DNA of 64,000 bases from Photobacterium sp. SKA34. GTDB taxonomy: Bacteria; Pseudomonadota; Gammaproteobacteria; Enterobacterales; Vibrionaceae. The notes below the pieces were generated by a model, which worked only from the letters and a program-made list of their open reading frames with translations, had not been told where the DNA came from and did not search any database. Below are positions 60,775 to 64,000 of the stretch, one piece after another. The stretch is from assembly GCF_000153325.1 (NCBI RefSeq), contig NZ_CH724145.1, forward strand, positions 82,406 through 146,405, in the 5' to 3' direction. How positions within the stretch are numbered: position 1 is the stretch's first letter; each line of letters starts with the position of its first letter. A program made the translations under genes and the position numbers.

Positions 60775-61995
60775 ATGACCACTCAATTTGATATATCAAC
60801 TATTTTGGCTCAATTTCCTGCCTTGCAACACACAGATGGTGAATTACCGCCAGTGTACCTAGACAGCGCAGCAACCGCACAAAAGCCAGCCGTGGTTATT
60901 GATACAATCACTGAGTACTATCGTGGTTATAATGCCAATGTGCATCGAGGCAGTCATAGCCTCACAGCAAATGCGACGCTGCGTTTTGAACAAGCAAGAG
61001 AAACTGTGCAACACTTCATCGGCGCAGCGCACAGCAAAGAAATTATTTGGACACGTGGCGCCACAGAAGCATTAAATTTAATTGCTCAAACTTATGCCCG
61101 CGCAAATCTAACTGCGGGAGATGAAATTCTCGTCAGTGAATTAGAGCATCACGCCAATATCGTGCCATGGCAAATGATAGCGGCAGAAACCGGTGCACGC
61201 GTCATTAAAATCCCAATGCGCGATGACTGTACTTTAGATCTTGATGCGTTTTATTCGCTCTTATCTGATAAAACAAAAATAGTTGCAGTAGCCCACATTA
61301 CCAATGTAACGGGTACCCGTAACCCAATTGAAGAAATCATTCACGCAGCTCACCAGCACAACGCAATCGCAGTGATTGATGGCGCACAAGGTATTGCTCA
61401 TGAAGATATCGATGTCACTGCACTTGATGCTGACTTCTATGTTTTCTCAGGCCATAAAATATATGCTCCTGCTGGTATTGGCGTTCTTTATGGCAAACAA
61501 ACACTTCTAGAAGCAATGCCACCTTGGCACGGTGGCGGTAAAATGGTTGAAAAAGTTTCTTTTCAAGGCACTACCTTCGCCGCACTACCGGGTAAATTTG
61601 AAGCTGGCACCCCAAATGTAGCAGGATGTTTAGCGTTAGCCACAGCAATTAATTGGCTCAAGCAATTGGATAGACAAGGCGCTGAAGCACATATTGAAAA
61701 CTTGCGCCACAAAGCCATTAAAGGTATTAAAAATATTGATGGTTTACGTATTATAGGATTACAGCCAAAAGCAAGTTTATTCTCTTTTGTAGTTGATGGG
61801 GTGCATCATCAAGATATTGCGACCCTATTAGATCAACAAAATATCGCGCTGCGTGCTGGTCATCACTGCGCACATCCCATGCTTGATGCACTAGGCTTAA
61901 CAGGAACATTACGCGTATCATTAGCGCTTTATAACACCGAACAAGATGTAGAGCGCTTTATTGCAGCACTACACAAAGCTTGTGATTTACTTTAA
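60775..61995 (+). CDS. csdA: Cysteine desulfurase CsdA (class II)
   Basis: PLP enzyme that removes sulfur from cysteine as a persulfide and passes it to CsdE. PLP lysine is in FSGHKIYAPAGIGVLYG (about 228), the persulfide Cys in RAGHHCAHPMLDALG (about 363), with GATEALNLIAQ and HHANIVPWQ earlier. It has 406 residues (E. coli CsdA 401). It overlaps the csdE frame; a gene downstream in E. coli, tcdA, is not seen here before the IS. Confidence 0.95.
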   Translation: MTTQFDISTILAQFPALQHTDGELPPVYLDSAATAQKPAVVIDTITEYYRGYNANVHRGSHSLTANATLRFEQARETVQHFIGAAHSKEIIWTRGATEALNLIAQTYARANLTAGDEILVSELEHHANIVPWQMIAAETGARVIKIPMRDDCTLDLDAFYSLLSDKTKIVAVAHITNVTGTRNPIEEIIHAAHQHNAIAVIDGAQGIAHEDIDVTALDADFYVFSGHKIYAPAGIGVLYGKQTLLEAMPPWHGGGKMVEKVSFQGTTFAALPGKFEAGTPNVAGCLALATAINWLKQLDRQGAEAHIENLRHKAIKGIKNIDGLRIIGLQPKASLFSFVVDGVHHQDIATLLDQQNIALRAGHHCAHPMLDALGLTGTLRVSLALYNTEQDVERFIAALHKACDLL

Positions 61996-62018
61996 TGCGG
62001 TTATCTGGATTGAATACT

Positions 62019-62453
62019 ATGACTGAACTTACACTTCCCCATCACCCTTTCGGCACCGACATTACAGACACAGACATTGTGGCTCAAATGCAAAGCGCTT
62101 CGGGCTGGGAAGATCGCTACCGTACTGTCATTCAGTTAGGTAAAAAACTGCCTGAAATGGCAGAAGATGATAAAGATGAGCAGTTAAAAGTCAGTGGTTG
62201 TGAATCGCAGGTCTGGCTTCGCCACCAGCAAATTGGTGAGCACTTTTATTTTCAAGCTGATTCTGACGCGCGTATTGTTCGCGGCTTAATAACACTCGTA
62301 CTTGCCGCTTATCACGGTAAAACGCGTACAGAGATCGGTGAATTTGATATTGATGGCTACTTTGATTCACTCGGTTTAATTGCTCATTTAAGTCCGTCTC
62401 GTGGCAATGGATTAAAAGCGATTGTCGAACAAATAAAACAACTCGCGCACTGA
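62019..62453 (+). CDS. csdE: Sulfur acceptor protein CsdE
   Basis: SufE-family protein that accepts sulfur from CsdA. Catalytic Cys in VSGCESQVWL (about residue 60); SDARIVRGLITLVLAAYHGKT and SPSRGNGLKAIV follow the family. ATG 62019 (MTELTLPHHPFGTDI) matches the E. coli CsdE N-terminus and gives 144 residues; an ATG at 61995 overlaps the csdA stop (TAATG) and may serve for coupling or as the true start. Confidence 0.93.
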   Translation: MTELTLPHHPFGTDITDTDIVAQMQSASGWEDRYRTVIQLGKKLPEMAEDDKDEQLKVSGCESQVWLRHQQIGEHFYFQADSDARIVRGLITLVLAAYHGKTRTEIGEFDIDGYFDSLGLIAHLSPSRGNGLKAIVEQIKQLAH

Positions 62454-62488
62454 ACAATATTTATCAGTCCCAGAAAAATACAACAACA

Positions 62489-63955
62489 AAAAAGGCAGAT
62501 CATATGATCTAATGCCGTTCGGATAAGCATCATCGTTTATACCTAAACGGATACTTGGATGGCACAAACAGGACTGAACGTGGAAACGTTCGGTCCTTTC
62601 TTTTATCTGGAAGAATAAAGTGGCTCACGGCCTCACGCATTTGCTTGAGCTTCGCTGGGAGTGTTCCATCTGGACTTAATGCTAACCACCTAAGCTGGTT
62701 GTCAATGAGGTTAATTGCTGCCGTAAAACTCACTCGAGTCGGCTTCACATCTGCATCTGCGGCTATCTGTACCATTTCTAGTCGCACTAAGTTATATGCT
62801 AGCAACACCCCCCAGAGTTCTTGTTTTACTCCAGATGGGAACCGACTCCTCAGGGTAACTTCGCTTTGCAACTGAGTTTGTTTTATCTCACCAAAGCCTT
62901 CTTCTATCTCCCAACGCTGCCAGTAGATACGCAGTAGCTCTTCGAGTGGGTATTGATTTGGGTCTACCAAAGAGGTAATAAAACCTTCAATTTCACCCGC
63001 AGGATCTTTGTACAGTATAAGCCTTGCTTGCCAGGTGTCAGGCAGCTCAGAGTTCTTCTTTCTCGCCTGCGGCGATATTGGCATCTCGATGAGCATGTCG
63101 TTGTGAGCGTATTCCTCAAGAACTTCATAACGAAGCTTACGCTTTATTGGTGTTAACCAGTGACTGTTAGTTGCCGCTTTTTGCCAGTTAATTAGTAAAT
63201 CTGCAGAGAAATAGCAACGGTCGAATAAGGTTAGTGAATTACAGGGAACATCTGTTAGCAGGCGATGCGCTAATGTCGCTTCACCAACATTGCACGCATC
63301 AAACGATGCGCCCAGCATCATGCGAGTTTCAGCAGCCATCAGTCCAACTAATCGAAGCTGAGGGTAAGGTTTGTAGCTCTTAGAAATGAAGCCAAATGAT
63401 TCAGCATTTTCTTCTGAGTCAGGACATCGAAAAGTCGTACCGTCGACAGCAAGAACATTGAGTTTTAGGACGCTGTTTAGCTGAAGTGCATCGGCTTTCC
63501 ATGCCGAAATAGCTGTCTTAAAAAGTGCGGCTAAGGGAGCCTCATCCAATCGACGTCGACTGTCCGTGAGAACACTAGGCGCAACTCTAGACCAACTATT
63601 CTCTGGTTGAGGTTGAAGAGCTAAGTCTAGAGAGCTGCATACTTCCTTGATAGATTTGTTGCGTTGCAAACCCATCCAAATGACGAGCCATACGGCTTGT
63701 TGAGCTGGTAATCGGCGACGCCGAATACTTGCTTTGTTAGTATTATGAAGAGCCTGTTCAATCCATTCCATCTCAATAGCATTGACAACAGACTCATAGT
63801 TACTACTATTTTCTATCGTTTCATGCGCTTGGTTTAACTCATCAAATAACATATAAAAATCCCTACCAACAAAAGTTGGTAGGGATTATCACGCGATCTT
63901 AGGATCGTTCAAGTACCTTAAACGATCGGCATTAGATCATATGATCTGCCTTTTT
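62489..63955 (-). mobile_element. IS4-family insertion sequence
   Basis: About 1467 bp bounded by inverted repeats of roughly 33 bp: 29 bases beginning AAAAAGGCAGATC match exactly on both ends (62489-62517; 63927-63955), then TCG follows after one mismatch. Each end contains the palindrome AGATCATATGATCT with two GATC sites. One transposase gene fills the element. I see no target duplication, so the outer boundary could be off by a few bases. Confidence 0.9.
62530..63852 (-). CDS. IS4-family transposase
   Basis: A 440-residue DDE transposase. Catalytic residues: D in LNVLAVDGTTFRC, D in LTLFDRCYFSADL and E in the IS4 YREK signature form YWQRWEIEEGFGEIK (Y-R-E-K present). The N-terminal domain (LNQAHETIENSSNYESVVNAIEMEWIEQAL, RRRRLPAQQAVWLVIWMGLQRN) is the IS4 DNA-binding region. 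The frame is intact, so the element may be active. The window ends 45 bp past the IS. Confidence 0.95.
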   Translation of the reverse strand: MLFDELNQAHETIENSSNYESVVNAIEMEWIEQALHNTNKASIRRRRLPAQQAVWLVIWMGLQRNKSIKEVCSSLDLALQPQPENSWSRVAPSVLTDSRRRLDEAPLAALFKTAISAWKADALQLNSVLKLNVLAVDGTTFRCPDSEENAESFGFISKSYKPYPQLRLVGLMAAETRMMLGASFDACNVGEATLAHRLLTDVPCNSLTLFDRCYFSADLLINWQKAATNSHWLTPIKRKLRYEVLEEYAHNDMLIEMPISPQARKKNSELPDTWQARLILYKDPAGEIEGFITSLVDPNQYPLEELLRIYWQRWEIEEGFGEIKQTQLQSEVTLRSRFPSGVKQELWGVLLAYNLVRLEMVQIAADADVKPTRVSFTAAINLIDNQLRWLALSPDGTLPAKLKQMREAVSHFILPDKRKDRTFPRSVLFVPSKYPFRYKR

Positions 63956-64000
63956 CATTTAACCATCTATCGATTACTGTTTATGTTTCTCGATAAGCTT

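Noticed and set aside
62191-62457. 88-codon minus-strand reading frame
   Set aside because: Antisense to csdE with no supporting signals.

Overview
The window comes from a gamma-proteobacterium of the family Vibrionaceae, most likely Photobacterium. The basis is gene content and order: gmhB-metNIQ-trmO-proS, frr to dnaE-accA, map-glnD, yqcA-truC-yqcC...csr RNA...syd-queF, ppnN-xni, rlmM-ygdD-gcvA/gcvB-csdAE. A+T content is fairly high and the gene blocks are close-packed. The genus is inferred; no 16S gene is present.

Layout. (1) 1-6788, minus strand: a YejABEF-type peptide ABC transporter operon (yejB, yejE, a substrate-binding protein gene, two ATPases, then a second binding-protein gene cut by the window edge). 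The first binding-protein gene has an in-frame TAG, yejB appears to start on ATT, and an octamer repeat (TTAGTAAC x6) lies at the promoter. (2) 6979-16274: a small secreted protein, gmhB, the methionine importer metNIQ with a likely MetJ operator, trmO, proS, a diguanylate cyclase, yaeP, a DUF4250 gene, and a tryptophan permease with a TrpR-like operator. (3) 16508-37299, minus strand: tilS, accA, dnaE, rnhB, lpxB, lpxA, fabZ, lpxD, skp, bamA, rseP, dxr, cdsA, uppS, frr, pyrH, tsf, rpsB. These make fatty acids, lipid A, isoprenoid carriers and phospholipid, assemble the outer membrane, and supply translation factors. Internal terminators divide the cluster. (4) 37666-44477: map, glnD, then yqcA-truC-yqcC and two conserved genes of unknown function.

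(5) 44490-47592 is the most notable part: three CsrB-family small RNAs in a head-to-tail array on the minus strand, each with GGA-loop hairpins and its own rho-independent terminator. Each has an 18-bp GacA/UvrY/VarA-type palindrome about 178 bp upstream of the predicted start. The first copy is split by a 1258-bp IS3-family element with a CTA target duplication, which places the transposase behind the csr promoter. E. coli csrB lies in the same yqcC-syd interval.

(6) 47854-58840: DUF2789, a small conserved gene, a zinc-ribbon protein, syd, queF, two proteins with degenerate GGDEF domains, ppnN, xni, rlmM, and ygdD. (7) 58833-62453: an alpha/beta hydrolase, gcvA, a divergent GcvB small RNA with an unusual inverted repeat that pairs part of its R1 seed region, and the csdA-csdE sulfur-transfer pair. 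(8) 62489-63955: an IS4-family element whose ends carry two GATC sites each. No rRNA, tRNA or CRISPR array was seen.
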